NCBI GenBank assembly: GCA_037974965.1
Contig: JBBPFI010000019.1
Location: 82,555 to 146,554 of the forward strand
DNA length: 64,000 bases
Direction of reading: 5' to 3'
Source of the DNA: Dacryopinax spathularia
Lineage: Eukaryota > Basidiomycota > Dacrymycetes > Dacrymycetales > Dacrymycetaceae
This document shows positions 9,633-21,565 of the stretch, piece after piece. Within the stretch, counting starts at the first letter, position 1, and every line of letters starts with the position of its first letter. A program made the position numbers and the translations under genes. The notes under the pieces were generated by a model. That model ran no database searches and was not told where the DNA came from. It saw only the letters and a list, made by a program, of their open reading frames with translations.

Positions 9633-10464
9633 TCAAAAGTTGCAAACAATCTTTATATTGTTTTTTTTATAACCTAATAAAACTTCATTCATATTTAAAT
9701 ACTCAGTTAAAGATTTTAAATCTTTTTTACTTGTTATATTTAATAAATAAGTTGTTTTTCTAGTATCTCTAGTACGAACTAATACTTTTGGTCCAAATTT
9801 AAAATAATCCTTAATATAGTATATAATTTTTTCATCAGTATGTTCAATAAAAAATCTAGGTATTTGCTTATTTTTTTTTGATATATACGTAAAAGAAGCT
9901 TCACCATTCTTGATTTTTATATTAATATAATAAATCAAGATCTTTATTTTTTAAATAAAAAATAAAGGTAATAAACCCTCCCAATCAGTTTTTCCAAAAT
10001 TCAATTGTTATTTGATTTAAATCTGGAATTATTTTTTCAATTGCAATATTTGATAAATTTTCATCTTTTTTTAAGTAGTTTATTTTATTTAGAATACATC
10101 ATTTTATTTGTTCTAATCGTGTAGATTGATGACTGATTAATAAATTATTTTGAGAGGTGCTTGAATGAAAAAAATTATTTATTAATCATTTTTAATCTTC
10201 ATATTTTGCAATAGATAAGTGAACTTCATTTCTATGCTCATACTTATATATTATACCTCTATATCCTAATTTACTATGTATTTCTTCTATAAGTAAAGTA
10301 TCTCTTATATGTAAACTTAAATGAAAAGAAAATTGTAGTGTATAATGTGTAAAAATCCCTTTACTATTAGTTCTTTTTACTTTTGTTGTTTGAAATTTTC
10401 CTTCGGCGTCAATAAAGCCAATTAATCATTGTTTAAATTTTTCATCGTTTCAAATTTTTATCAT
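9633..10464 (-). pseudogene. LAGLIDADG ORF of the rns group II intron, interrupted
   Basis: ATG at 10464. Motif 1, WLIGFIDAEGKF, is intact. HIRDTLLIEEIH follows. An in-frame TAA lies near 10195 (YED-stop-KWLINN). Motif 2 reads FWKNWLGGFI, then a family A element (9908-9968), then GEASF. Excision gives GGFINGEASF. The remainder shows HTDEKIIYYIKDYF and ends at 9633. At least two lesions make it inactive as read. Confidence 0.8.
9908..9968 (-). repeat. double-hairpin element, family A (rns group II intron ORF)
   Basis: Stems CTTTATTTTTTA/TAAAAAATAAAG and CTTGATTTATTATATT/AATATAAAAATCAAG. Inserted A|element|AT, splitting the Asn codon that replaces the catalytic Asp in GFI-N-GEASF. Confidence 0.86.
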
Positions 10465-11982
10465 TATTAATATTTAGTAGCTACACTTCTTAAAAAATTA
10501 GATAAAACTAAATAACATTAAAATTAAGTTTATTTGTATTAAGGTTTATTGGAGCTGGAGCAAAATATTTTTAGTTTTATTTATTAATTTATATTTTATT
10601 TTTAATTTAAAGTATAATTTGATCACACCAAAAGAAAGTCAGCATCCTTTCAGATTAGTTTATATAAACCTATCTAATTCATTACAAATTAGCATTTGCT
10701 TTTTTCTTATCATTTTACCTCTAATTAATATATTTATCCTCACGAATAAAATAGCAATAAAACTATCATTGCAAATTATAGGTATTACCTTGTTCCTAAA
10801 TAAATACAATAGATAACATTAGGTTCTTACTTTACTATATTAAATAAAATGTTCGTCACCAACTCACCAGGACGTTAAGTTGTCTATTTAATAAGTTTTA
10901 AAACATAAGTTCAGTTTCCTTAACCTTAGAAATCAGTCCTCGTTAAAATAATTAATTTTATTAAAAAAATTAAAAACAGCAAGATAATCTTTAATTAACT
11001 TTATCCTAAAGCTTTATACAAAAATATTACTATCTTTGCATATTTAGGTGGACTATTATCTGACGAAAGATAACATACTTTTTAAGTACAATATTATATT
11101 TAAGCTTTCAAGTCGCACATCCTGTTTCCTTCCCTGACCTTAGTTCCCTCAGCGTCAATTAAACTTGGATAATTGCCTTTGCCTTTATCATTCCACTTCT
11201 CATCTCCAAATTAAGCCTCTCATAGAAGCGTTCTATTATCCTCTATAAAATTCAATCATCTTATATAAATATAAAAATGCTGCCTACGAACCCTTTATGC
11301 CTATTAATTATGAATAACGTTAGCACTAGCCGTTTTACCGCGACTGCTGGCACGGCGATTGGTCAGTACTACGAGGTAATATCGTGTCATTATCTAATTA
11401 TTACTCTATTCTTGATGACGTAAAGACGTTACCAATGAATTCTAGTTAGCTCCATCAATCTTGCGATCATTGTGAAAAATTCTTAGCTGCTGCGGAACAA
11501 TTCCCGGAGGGTTGATTTCATCCCCACTGTGGCCGGTGGCCCTTTCGAGACGACTATGGATCATCGGCTTGAGCTAGTCCGTTACACTATCAACTACCTA
11601 TACCAAATTAAGCAAATCCTATAACAGAAACATTCCTTTATATTAACTTAAAAGCTCTTTATTAGAGACTCATGATAACAACGGATCAAAGTTTCGTAAG
11701 TTAATTGTTCTTAATCTCTAAGAATTATAGGGTATCTTCTTAACCATTACTCACCCGTACGCCAATTATCTCATTGAGATAGATTAACTTGCATGCTTTA
11801 GACTACTAGGCAACGTTCCATCCGAACCAAAATTAAATTCCTTCTTATTGTTAACTTAAGATTTTAGTCTTAGCGTATTATATTCACATTGCTTGTGATT
11901 TTTCTAATTTAAAGAGAGATTTTTAATTCTCTTCTTTTATATAAAAAGAAAAAAATTCTAATTATATTTTGTTTTAATATTT

Positions 11983-12063
11983 TACGAACAAAGAGACTTG
12001 AACTCATACGGATTTCTCCACTTCTACTTAACAGAAGACTGGCTACCATTTCAGCATGTTCGC
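11983..12063 (-). tRNA. trnL(uaa): tRNA-Leu(UAA)
   Basis: Acceptor GCGAACA/TGTTCGT, anticodon arm CTTCT-GTTAAGT-AGAAG, long class II variable arm. Confidence 0.92.
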
Positions 12064-12119
12064 TTAGAATTATTTAATTTTTAATAATTAAAATTAAATA
12101 AAATATATTAGTATTATTT

Positions 12120-12192
12120 AACACCTTACAGGAGTCGAACCTGGATTATATTACTCCGAAGGTAAACGTATTGACCATTATACTAAAGGTGT
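12120..12192 (-). tRNA. trnR(ucg): tRNA-Arg(UCG)
   Basis: Acceptor ACACCTT/AAGGTGT, anticodon loop CTTCGGA (TCG), T arm CCAGG-TTCGACT-CCTG. Confidence 0.88.
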
Positions 12193-12228
12193 GCATAAAA
12201 AAGTAAAATAAAAAGTAATTATTATAAT

Positions 12229-12311
12229 TACGAGTAAAGAGACTTGAACTCTTAGTCCTAAAAGGATGAACGCCTAAAATTCACTTGGCTACCAAATTTC
12301 AACATACTCGT
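12229..12311 (-). tRNA. trnL(uag): tRNA-Leu(UAG)
   Basis: Acceptor ACGAGTA/TACTCGT, anticodon arm TGAAT-TTTAGGC-GTTCA, long variable arm. Confidence 0.92.
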
Positions 12312-12526
12312 AAAATTAAAGTTAAACATTGAAATTCAAAAAGCTTTTAGAATTGAAAATTTTTTTTACTTACTTTTCTTTTAAACGGGGTGGAAATTTT
12401 TATAATTATTTTTTAATTCTAATTGTAATTATATTAATAAAAAGTTTAAGTTTAATTAAATAAATAATTAATTATAAAAATGAAATGTAAATTCTCGTTC
12501 TGGGCTAACCATGGCTGCCCACGGCA

Positions 12527-13333
12527 CTAATGTAAATGTATACTATCATTTAAATAACTACATACTAAAATACAAAATACATAAGCTTGGATTACTGATA
12601 CAACTAATTCTAAACCTAATAGTGCTACAAAAATAGTAAATGGAACTAAGGTTATTATAAATGAGATAATACCGCTAGTAAACATTTGGCCTAAAAAAGT
12701 AGATAATATTTTTATTAAAGTATGACCACTAAGCATATTTGCAAAAAGTCTGATACCTAATGAAAAAGCTCTTGCTAAATAAGATACAAATTCGATTAGT
12801 GCTAATAATGGAGCTAATAATAATGGAGTACCTCCTGGTATAAAAAAAGAAAAAAATTTGATTTTATGTATACTTAAAGATAAAAGTGTTACAGCAATAA
12901 AAATTGTAATACTTAAACCCATAGTAACAATAACTGAAGTTGTAACTGTATAATTATAAGGTACATTACCAGTTAAATTTGCTATTAATATAAAAAAAAA
13001 TAAAGTATAAATTAAAGGAAAATATTTATCATTATTACCTGATATTTGACTTTTTACCATACTTAGTATACTGGCATATAAACTTTCCAATACAATAGTC
13101 ATTTGAGATGGTACTATTTTTTGGTTATTAATACTATAATAATGAAATGATATTATTAAGAATAATGTTAATAAACAGTATAAACCTAAATTAGTTAGAC
13201 TTAGATTTAAATAACCAAAAATAGGAGCTTGTATACTAAAAATACTATTGACTTCAAATTGATCTAAGGGTGAACAAAATATTGAAAATTGAGGTTTTGA
13301 AAACAACATTAAAAGAAAAGGTTTTTCGGACAA
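12527..13333 (-). CDS. atp6: ATP synthase F0 subunit a
   Basis: Proton-channel subunit of complex V. It is a 268-residue uninterrupted ORF. The conserved C-terminal half includes SYLARAFSLGIRLFANMLSG, with the essential Arg, then GHTLIKIL and LVVSVIQAYVFCIL. Five to six membrane helices are apparent, with the expected SPLDQFEV segment near the N terminus. The first ATG (13333) is used; an internal ATG 8 codons on is possible. The gene is flanked by trnL(UAG) and trnD. Confidence 0.97.
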   Translation of the reverse strand: MSEKPFLLMLFSKPQFSIFCSPLDQFEVNSIFSIQAPIFGYLNLSLTNLGLYCLLTLFLIISFHYYSINNQKIVPSQMTIVLESLYASILSMVKSQISGNNDKYFPLIYTLFFFILIANLTGNVPYNYTVTTSVIVTMGLSITIFIAVTLLSLSIHKIKFFSFFIPGGTPLLLAPLLALIEFVSYLARAFSLGIRLFANMLSGHTLIKILSTFLGQMFTSGIISFIITLVPFTIFVALLGLELVVSVIQAYVFCILVCSYLNDSIHLH

Positions 13334-13518
13334 GATAATAATTTTGAGTTTTAATTGAGTATTTGACTTATTAAAAACTTTTTTTTTTAATAGGATGCCA
13401 TTTTTAATCGAACACCTAATGAGAAAATTAAAGTTTTTTTTTATTATTTTTCTTTTTGAATCGAACGCCTTGTGATAAAATTAAAGTATGTTTTTATTTT
13501 TATTTTTAAAAAATATTT

Positions 13519-13592
13519 CGAGCTTTATCGGATTCGAACCGACACCCCTCTAAGTGACAGTTAGAGACTCTATCCAATTAAGATAAAAGCTC
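13519..13592 (-). tRNA. trnD(guc): tRNA-Asp(GUC)
   Basis: Acceptor GAGCTTT/AAAGCTC, anticodon arm TCTAA-CTGTCAC-TTAGA, T loop TTCGAAT. Confidence 0.93.
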
Positions 13593-14349
13593 ATTAAGTT
13601 AGAAAAATTTCTATTATTATTTGAAATTCTTTCTAATCTTTTAAAAAAAGTTTAAATTTAATGAAAATAAAAATTTCAATTTCAATTACAATTTTTTAAA
13701 TGATTTATGTAATTATATATATTTTTTTCCGTGGGGAATGATTATTAATTTTATGCTATTGATAAAAGAAATAAAATTTTATTCATTATTCAATAGTTTA
13801 TATAAAAGAAAAATAAAATTTATTAAATATTTAACTTATCTAAAGCAAACAATAGAGATAAAAGAGATAAAGGGGTGTTAATTATAAAAAAATATTATTT
13901 TGGATTAGTTTGTATATAATAATAATATTTTATTTTAACTTTTGTAGTAAAGGGGAGATATTACATTTTTATAAAAGGGTTTATAAAATTAGTGCCGTGG
14001 GCAGCCGTGGGCAGCCGTGGGCAGCCGTGGGCAGCCGTGGGCAGCCGTGGGCAGCCGTGGTTTAAAAAAAATTAAAAAAATATATTTTTTTTAAACGTGG
14101 GCGAAAATTTTGATTATTTTTATAAATTCGTAATAATTCTGAATTATTGATTATATTACTTATTTATTTAAATATTTGGTTACTTATTCAAAATTTTTAT
14201 TTTTTTTTTATTTTTAATAATTTTTTTAATAATTGTTCATTCAACTATTATATGAACTTTTCATTTATTTCCCATAGCATGAACCTTAAAAATAAAAAAA
14301 AAAGATTTTTTTTTTTATTTTTAATTTTTAGGCAAATGTGAACAAAAAA
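13593..14349. other. AT-rich spacer ending in a GC-rich tandem repeat
   Basis: No gene seen. The plus-strand ORF at 14147-14341 is low-complexity Phe/Leu/Asn and looks like chance. Confidence 0.5.
13991..14060. repeat. tandem GC cluster, about seven 10-bp units
   Basis: Units of GCCGTGGGCA repeat head to tail, followed directly by an A/T palindrome. The same unit appears inverted at 18590-18650 and singly or in short runs at many spacer sites. Confidence 0.9.
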
Positions 14350-15250
14350 TATTAAAATCTTTTATTAAATATATAATATGTTTTAAAGCTTTAAATTCAG
14401 CATCTATAGTTTGTATCTCAGCTAAGCTTTTTTACACAAAACATTTAAAATTTTCAACCTCAGTATTCTTAGGTATTTATATGCTAGTTAAAAAAAGCAA
14501 AGTAAGCATATTTGTCACCTGCTTTTAATAATTTGTCCATACCTAATATTATACTTCAAATTACTGCTGCAGGTTGTGGCTGATCTTATGTACCTTTTAT
14601 ACTAAAAATAGCTTTTACAGATAAATTTTTTCCTACGGCACTAATGCTAATATTTTCTGTGATGAATTACATATATTAAGAGCATTAGTGCCGTGGGTGA
14701 ACCTAGTAATTTATAGAAATAATTATATATAATTATAGCTATAATAACAAGTTAGATTCAAATTTCAAAAAAGGAATATTATATAAAAATAAATAAAGAG
14801 TATAGGAATATTTTAAGGTTCTGGTAACCTTTTTTAATATAGTAAACTTAAAAATATTAATCCACTTGTTACAGGAAATAAACGAACTATTGGTTTATTT
14901 TTTAATTTATAATATTTTATTTCTTTTATTAAAAAAAAAAATATACATATTTTTTTTTTTAATAAAAAGCTTTTTTCTTAGAGAAAAGGGTAAGATTGAT
15001 ACCTTAAAGCTTTTTTAGCTTTTTATCATATTATACCAGTCACAGTATTATTATACAAAACTACGTCTGAAAACATCCTTATATTTGCTAAACCAGAATC
15101 AATTTTATCTGATTTACCAGAATCCTTATTAATATTTGATTTGCCAGAATCTTTTTTAATTTTAGATAAATAAAATAATAATTTATCTGATTTAAAAAGA
15201 TTTATATCACGTAACGTATTCTATATAATACTGATAATTGGATTTATTAA
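14350..15250 (-). pseudogene. decayed fourth copy of the cob-tail accessory ORF
   Basis: The region is collinear with 17300-18130: the charged tail, the small hydrophobic domain, the membrane region and the Asp/Ser/Lys-rich linker can all be followed through many frameshifts and stops. It ends near the equivalent of ENTLQDV, the end of Cob homology. A family C double hairpin (about 14926-14989) interrupts it. No upstream cob exon is clear. Confidence 0.65.
14926..14989 (+). repeat. double-hairpin element, family C
   Basis: An A/T palindrome around ATATACATAT plus the stem GCTTTTTTCTTAGAGAAAAGG. A reverse-complement copy lies in the cox2 intron 1 endonuclease ORF at 59916-59980. Confidence 0.75.
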
Positions 15251-15685
15251 TATAATAATAAAAAATGTAACAAATAATAGAATGTAAATATAACTTATTA
15301 GGAATAAATCTAATAAGTATATAATAAGATAAAAGATCAATATATGAATCTTATATTATGATATTAAAACTAATAATAATAATGAATTATTAATATAAAC
15401 TATCTTTCTAGTATATCTTTATAGACTAGATATATAAAAATAAAAATAAAAATAAAATTTAAGAGGAGTCTCTAATATATTTAAAAAATAAATATTATAA
15501 TAAGTTAATAAAAAAATAAAAAGAAATTTATTAAGTAAAAATCATAAACAAAAATTTCTAGCCTTTTTTTCTGGTGTAAAAATTAAGAAATTATAGATAT
15601 TATATGGAGATATAAATTTATAAAACCTAAAAAGGGGTTAAACTTTTTTTATAAAAAATAAAGATTATTAAAAAAATAATTATAA

Positions 15686-16800
15686 TTATTTTTTTTTAGA
15701 GAAATCTTTATTTTTTACCAACTCCTTAATTTCATTTTTTAATTTATTAACTTGTTCTTTGTTGTCTATAATTTGTTGTTGAGTTCCAGTCATTAATTCT
15801 TTAACATCACTAGTTGAGAATTCTGCAGAATGTTCTTTTATATATTTTTTAATTTTTAATCATTCAATGATTTCATCATGTGTTCTGATAGTTTCTGATA
15901 GTTTTTTCTTGATTTCAGTCATAATTTTACCTTGTGGTGTTTGAGACCCAGGTATTAAACCAGCTATAAATGGTCTAAAAAAAGGATCTTTACCAGCTAT
16001 TGTAAGAGCAGTATCATAACTTAACATAAGACCTCTCACTGCACCAACTGGTGCAGCTTCATTACATAAACCTTTCACACACATAAGTTCTCTTATAGCT
16101 ATTGTGGCAAATTGGTTTATAGGTTAATTATAAACATCTAATTTACCAGAATGAATTAAATAATAAATATGAACTCATCTATTATAGGATATATATAGAT
16201 GATAAATCCCAAATAATGTACCAATAAAAAGCAAAAAATATATAATATAAATATTAATCCCTAAATTAAACCTATGATTACTTAATATAATTAACAAACT
16301 TAAACCACCTAAAAACCGTAAAATTCTAATTTGTGGTAATAATTGAAACTTTAAAATCTTGTCAGGTAAAGTGGGTGTATTATAAGCTATTTTAAAAGCT
16401 AATCAAATTCTAGAGGATAAACTTTTAGTATTATTAGTAGAATTTAAATCTTCTAAATTATTTTTTCTATTAATAATATTAATATCATATAATGTATTTT
16501 CTACTATTCCAAATAATGGTGTCAGTATAAAAAAAAATAAAAAATAATAGAAAGTAAAGAGTTGACCTAACTCTAAAAATGGTTGATCCGGATGTTGACT
16601 ACCTATTCACCCTAAAGCAATAAAATTGAAAACAAAAAATCAAAATTGGAATTTTGCAATAGGTCTAAATTGATTTCCTCGTAATCGTGAAGTATCTAAT
16701 AATGGCAAGGCTAATAAAATAAGCAATGATCCAAACATGGCAATAACCCCTAATAGTTTATTAGGAATAGATCTAAGAATGGCATAATAAGGTAAAAGAT
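15686..16800 (-). CDS. cob 3' exon copy 3 fused in frame to an accessory membrane ORF
   Basis: From 16800 the frame reads [17 protein letters not shown] through [14 protein letters not shown] to VENTLYD, which is the Cob C-terminal domain with two to three helices. It runs on without a stop through a Ser/Asn/Lys linker, the sequence [15 protein letters not shown] and two hydrophobic segments to TAA at 16124. The same frame continues after the TAA to 15686 with [15 protein letters not shown], a hydrophobic patch and a Lys/Glu coiled-coil-like tail. The extension is homologous to that of copy 2 and is not part of normal Cob. Function unknown. Confidence 0.7.
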
Positions 16801-17269
16801 CACTATATTAATAATTTTTTTTTTAATAACTATCTATTTGATTCAAATTTATTATAAATTAAATATAAATATAAAAAAAAAATCTTAATCTTAAAGTTTT
16901 AAAGAGTTTATGAAAAAATATATTTTTCTATGATTTTTTTTTTATTTTTTTTTAAGGCGTATAACAGCCTGGAAAAAAAAAATTCATATGTAATCTTTAT
17001 ATCCTTCGGGCTATATTATTAATAAAATATAAAAAAAATTATTAAAGATTTACAATTTCAAACCGTAAAGATAAAATAGATGAAGGGTTATTAAGTATAA
17101 GGAAATCTTATTTTTTATTATTTTTTATTAAAATTAATATCTTGACCTTATTAGTAAAGGTAAGATTCTACATTTGTTTATAAAAAAGGGTTATATAATT
17201 TTTTTATTTTATATTAGATTTTAGATATTTTTGAACAATTAACTATAAAGTTTATTTATTTAAAAATTT

Positions 17270-18415
17270 TTTTACTTCTTCAAAAATTTTACTTCATTGT
17301 TTAGCATTATTTAATAATTGTTCATTCAGTAATTTTATGAACTCTTCATACTCTTCTGCAGGTAAACCTTTAAAATCTTTAAGTGAATTTTTAACCTCTT
17401 CTAAGTTTTTAGATTCAGCCTCTATAGCATTTATTTCTGTTATACTTTTTTGAATAAGATGTTTAATTCATGTAGCATCATAAATTTTAGGTACTAATAT
17501 GCTAGCTAAAAAAGGGTGCAAAAAAAGCATGTTGAGAACATGCTTTTAATATTTCGTCTACACCTAACATTATACCTAATGTTAATGCTACAGGTTATGC
17601 AGTATCACAAGTACCTTTTACACAAGCAATAGCTTTTACAGCTAAACTTGCTAATCTATCCTATGGTGAATTACGAACATTGAGAGCATCAGATCGCAGT
17701 AATTTATATAAATATTTAATTCTAATAATAGATATAACTATATGATAGACTAAAAATAATACTCCTATAAACAAAAAAACACAGAGCATATGAAAACTCC
17801 AGGGTTCTGGTAAGCTACTATTACTTAGTAAAGCTAACATACTTAATCCACTTATTACACGAAATACACGAACAATTAGTTTATTCTGAAAGTCCAATAC
17901 ATTTTGTGGTAATGTTGGTGTGTTAAAACCTTTCTTAACACCATATCAAATTCTACCAGTCACAGAATTACTATAAATAACTCCAGTAGAATCTTTCCTA
18001 ATATCTGATGAATTAGAAAAAATTTTATCTGTTTTATCAGAATCCTTTTTAATATTTGATGTATTATAAATAAACTTATCTAATTTAAATTGATTTACAT
18101 CTTGTAAAGTATTTTCTAAAATACCGGTCATTGGTATTATTAATATATAATATCCAAAGTAAAAGGCTGTAAAACCCTGACCTAACCCTAAAAAGGGTTG
18201 ATCTGGATGTTGACTACCTATTCACCCTAAAGCAATAAAATTGAAAACAAAAAATCAAAATTGGAATTTTGCAATAGGTCTAAATTGATTTCCTCGTAAT
18301 CGTGAAGTATCTAATAATGGCAAGACTAATAAAATAAGCAAAGAACCAAACATGGCAATAACCCCTAATAATTTATTAGGAATAGATCTAAGAATGGCAT
18401 AATAAGGCAAAAGAT
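17270..18415 (-). CDS. cob 3' exon copy 2 fused in frame to an accessory membrane ORF
   Basis: The frame from 18415 gives [30 protein letters not shown] and [12 protein letters not shown], the most typical Cob C terminus of the three copies. It continues without a stop through a linker rich in Lys, Asp and Ser ([12 protein letters not shown]), then [16 protein letters not shown] and two membrane segments to TAG at 17661. Degenerate same-family sequence follows to about 17270 ([12 protein letters not shown], then a Glu/Lys tail) with two stops and a frameshift. Upstream is about 70 bp shared with copy 3 but no intron core that I can see. Confidence 0.7.
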
Positions 18416-18589
18416 CACTATATTAATATTTTTTTTTTAACTATTTAGTTAATTCAAATTTATTATAAATTAAATATAAAAATAAAAATAAATTCATTTA
18501 TAAACACATAATTATTGAAATTTACAAATGATACATGTAAAATAAAAAATAATAAAAAAAGGGTTTTTTTTTTATTTTTTTATTTTATC

Positions 18590-18650
18590 AGCCCACGGCT
18601 GCCCACGGCTGCCCACGGCTGCCCACGGCTGCCCACGGCTGCCCACGGCT
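18590..18650. repeat. tandem GC cluster, six 10-bp units (inverted relative to 13991)
   Basis: GCCCACGGCT units head to tail followed by an A/T palindrome. It separates the ORF region at 18710-21500 from cob copy 2. Confidence 0.88.
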
Positions 18651-18709
18651 AAAAAAAAAAATATTTTTTTTTTAACCACGACATTAAAAAAAATTAATCA
18701 AAAAATATA

Positions 18710-21500
18710 TTAATTTCTTTTAAACATATTAATAAATAAAGTTATTAATATTATGTATGGGAAAACTGGTATAGAAGTAATAGTAATAAATAATAATACT
18801 AGAATAGTACAAATTAGTAATTTAAAAAAAATACATAATCAATTATCACATAATATATATCTTATTTTTGTAATAAGATAAGTAATAGGAACACCTAATA
18901 ATATTTTTTTATTAAACATTAGATTAAGAATATCTAATGAATCAATATCTATAATAGGACAAGAAATTAAATAATGAATAGTAAATAAAAAAAATATTGA
19001 AACGAAACAAAAACAAATTAAAAAATATAAAGCTATAGGTAATAAAATGAATTTGTCTGTAATTGTTAAATTTTCTTTTAAATTTTCTTTTTCTTCTATC
19101 TTTAATCAGGTATAGATATCTAGGATAAAAGAAATAATGAATCTAATAAATATAATTCATAAAATTTCTTTTGGTAAATTTGATAAAATAAAATGTAATG
19201 GTGTAACTAATAAAAACATACATAAATAATATGTTTTTAATCCAAAAATAAAATTTGAAACTATTGGAAAAATAAAGGATAACTCATTTAAATCTAAAAA
19301 TTTAAATATGGTTTTTGTTAATAAACTACTTTCTTCAAGATTCAACTTGGTTGAATCTAAAATAAAGGTTTTAATTTTTTCTGGTATAGTTTGTAAATAT
19401 TTTAATGGCTTATCTGGTATATTTTTAATAAGTTTTCACAGCTTATCATCAGTATGCGCACGTAATCCATTACCTAACATCCTATTAAAATCAGGTAGTA
19501 AAACCATATTGATTTGGGGAGAACTACCGGTAGGAGGAACACTATCCCTATATCTAATATAGGTTAACATGTGTTGTCTAATCAAATCTTGCCCAGGATA
19601 AGTTCCGTATTCTCTAATATGATCTCTGATATAACCAAAAAGATAATCATACATTTCATGAGGGTTTACTCTGTTAGAACGTAGCTCGGTAAGCTCATTC
19701 CGGTATCCTGTGTTACCAAGAGATGCAAACATACTACCCTCTCTCACCCGAGCTACCCATAGGCTAGTCAAGTGATGCATATCTCAAGATGCAAAAGCCG
19801 GCACAGTTTCATTTGGATTTCGAGATAGGTAGTTATTTTGAAACATAAATATATTTTCCATATAAAGACGAGATTGCGCATCATCACTGGTTAAACCTAA
19901 GTATAGAAACATAGGAGATAAATGACGATAATTATTTATCATATATGTCAATATATCTATTAAGTTTTCCATACTCCGACTAGTATTTTCTACACTTTCT
20001 AGTATAAAAAATATGTTAGGGATAAGGTTACTTAACATTATTGAGTTGGGACTTTGATTTAAAAGGCCAATTAACTGAGGATCAGTCCAAATTGTATCTA
20101 AAAAAGTTTGTGGAGTTTGTGGGTGACTGTAAATGCTGACGAACATCCTGTAATAAATATCATATTGATGGTCTTCCCACATCAGACAAACGACGATCAG
20201 TCATAATATCATTTATTATTAAATCCATTAACTCAGGCTCAATTCAATATCTGCATAGAAAGAATCGAATAAACCCAGTGTACTCCTTAAATGTTCGATA
20301 TTGGTATACAACCTTTGTCTGTTAATATCTAAAGATATTCTTATAATATCTCAAACGTTTAAATTGTTTTGATTAGTGATTATGTTTAGGTTACCACCAT
20401 AATTAAGGGTAACAATAAGATTTATGTTGCTAGTTAAATCTTGATATACTACAATAACTTCATTATATCTATTAAGTAGAATATCTCTATTAGCATTAAC
20501 AGAGCTATTATTGATAATACGGCTTATAAATCGATTGAAAAAATCTGACCTAGGATTCCGTTGGAAATTCAATCTCACTCTTATAACAGTATTAATAGCT
20601 TGATTATTAGCGAAAGATAAAGGTTGACGTGAAGCTTCAGATAAATGAGATCTTCTGATGAATTCTAAGATATTTATTCTACCCTCATTTGATTCTAAAT
20701 TATTTATACGTGGAAAACCAGCTCTACTTCTTAGTGTACCTAAACGGTTAGTATTATATACATAAGTCATAAAGTCATTTCCAATACAACGAAAACCTAG
20801 CCCTAGCATGCATCATAGTTTCGTAAGGCTGGATCGTTCACTTGAGTAGACAACGAACTACTAGTAGCTATATTACTAGAACTTGGCTGTTGGTTCTGAG
20901 ACACTTGATTCATAATTTCCCGTCCCTGTCTTAACCTAGACTTTGGGCTCAAGGCTAAATTATTTTGATCAAATAGTTCTAATGTATCATCAGGAAGATT
21001 AACTATTGCCGGATACCTAATATGAGATTGATTATTATTGCTTCTTTCTAAATGAGTCCTTCTGCTTCATCAGATTCTCTCTAATTCATCCTTTGGTACT
21101 AAATTTCAATTTCGATTCATCATTGAACTTTGACTCCTGTTAAAAGATGCTGAAACGATTTTTTGCTCAGAGGAAGTTGGAGTATCCTCTGAATTAGTTT
21201 GTATTTCTTTTTCTTTTCCTTTTCCTTTATTGTTAAGCTTTTCTGACTTTTAGTCTTGTTTTTAGTCTTAATAATAGGTTCATCTCAATCAGTTGGTTTT
21301 CAGTTACTCTTTTTATTAGGATCGTTTGGGATCATCTTCATCATCATCTTCATCACGACTGAATCCCTTCCCCCACAGAACCGGACTAGGTAAACTAAGC
21401 AAAACATGATTTTTATTACTAAAATTTTTTGTTTTGCTTAGTTTATTAACTTCTCCTCCTCCTTTTCCTCCTGCCTTTCCTCTTTTTCACCCAAAAAATT
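18710..21500 (-). pseudogene. large unrecognised accessory ORF following cob 3' exon copy 1, frameshifted
   Basis: Coding-like sequence runs for about 2.7 kb in at least five frame segments. It opens with a Gly/Lys/Glu-rich stretch and an acidic run (RDEDDDEDD). A Ser/Asn/Gln-rich region (NQQPSSSNIATSSS) follows. A globular segment (MLGLGFRCIGNDFMTYVY to NLNV), WIEPELMDLIINDIMTDR and SRSMENLIDILTYM come next. The end is a hydrophobic C terminus of three to four membrane helices finishing NMFKRN at 18710. Frame changes fall near 21330, 21240, 20810, 20240 and 20160. A GC content and codon use above the spacer suggest acquisition. I do not recognise the family. Confidence 0.6.
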
Positions 21501-21565
21501 ACATCATGTAAGGAATTTTCTACTATTCCAAATAATGGTGTCAGTATAAAAAAAAATAAAAAATA

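Larger units (their letters stand above)
9478..11118 (-). other. rns intron 1, group II, near E. coli site 788, hosting a LAGLIDADG ORF
   Basis: The intron begins GTGCGACTTGAAAGC at 11118 after exon GGAAACAGGAT. Domain V is GAGCCGTGTGCGGTGAAAGT...TTGCCCGGTTC at about 9513-9550, followed by a domain VI-like segment and CTACCTATTCC. The 3' boundary is uncertain by a few bases. LAGLIDADG-encoding group II introns in fungal rRNA genes are a known but uncommon class, distinct from reverse-transcriptase-bearing ones. Confidence 0.85.
5097..11950 (-). rRNA. rns: small-subunit ribosomal RNA, interrupted by three introns
   Basis: Exons are about 11950-11119, about 9478-9298, 7581-7258 and 5559-5097. 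Landmarks, 5' to 3', are GGCGTACGGGTGAGTAA, the 530 loop GTGCCAGCAGTCGCGG, GGAAACAGGAT, TAGAGACCC, GTTGTTTAATACGAT, GGTGTTGCATGGCTGTTG, GTCCGTCACGTGCTG and the 3' end GTAGCTGTACTGGAAGGTGC. The 5' terminus is estimated from where homology fades. Introns fall at sites matching E. coli positions near 788, 966 and 1224. The DNA between 5' exon landmarks and intron ends is consistent with uninterrupted folding of the mature rRNA. Confidence 0.93.

Noticed and set aside
13991-14060. CRISPR-like array of short repeats
   Set aside because: The 10-bp GC units are contiguous with no spacers. This is a tandem repeat in a mitochondrial genome.
14147-14341. Plus-strand ORF near the GC repeat
   Set aside because: Composition is almost entirely Phe, Asn, Leu and Ile from A/T-rich spacer. 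No start context or similarity.
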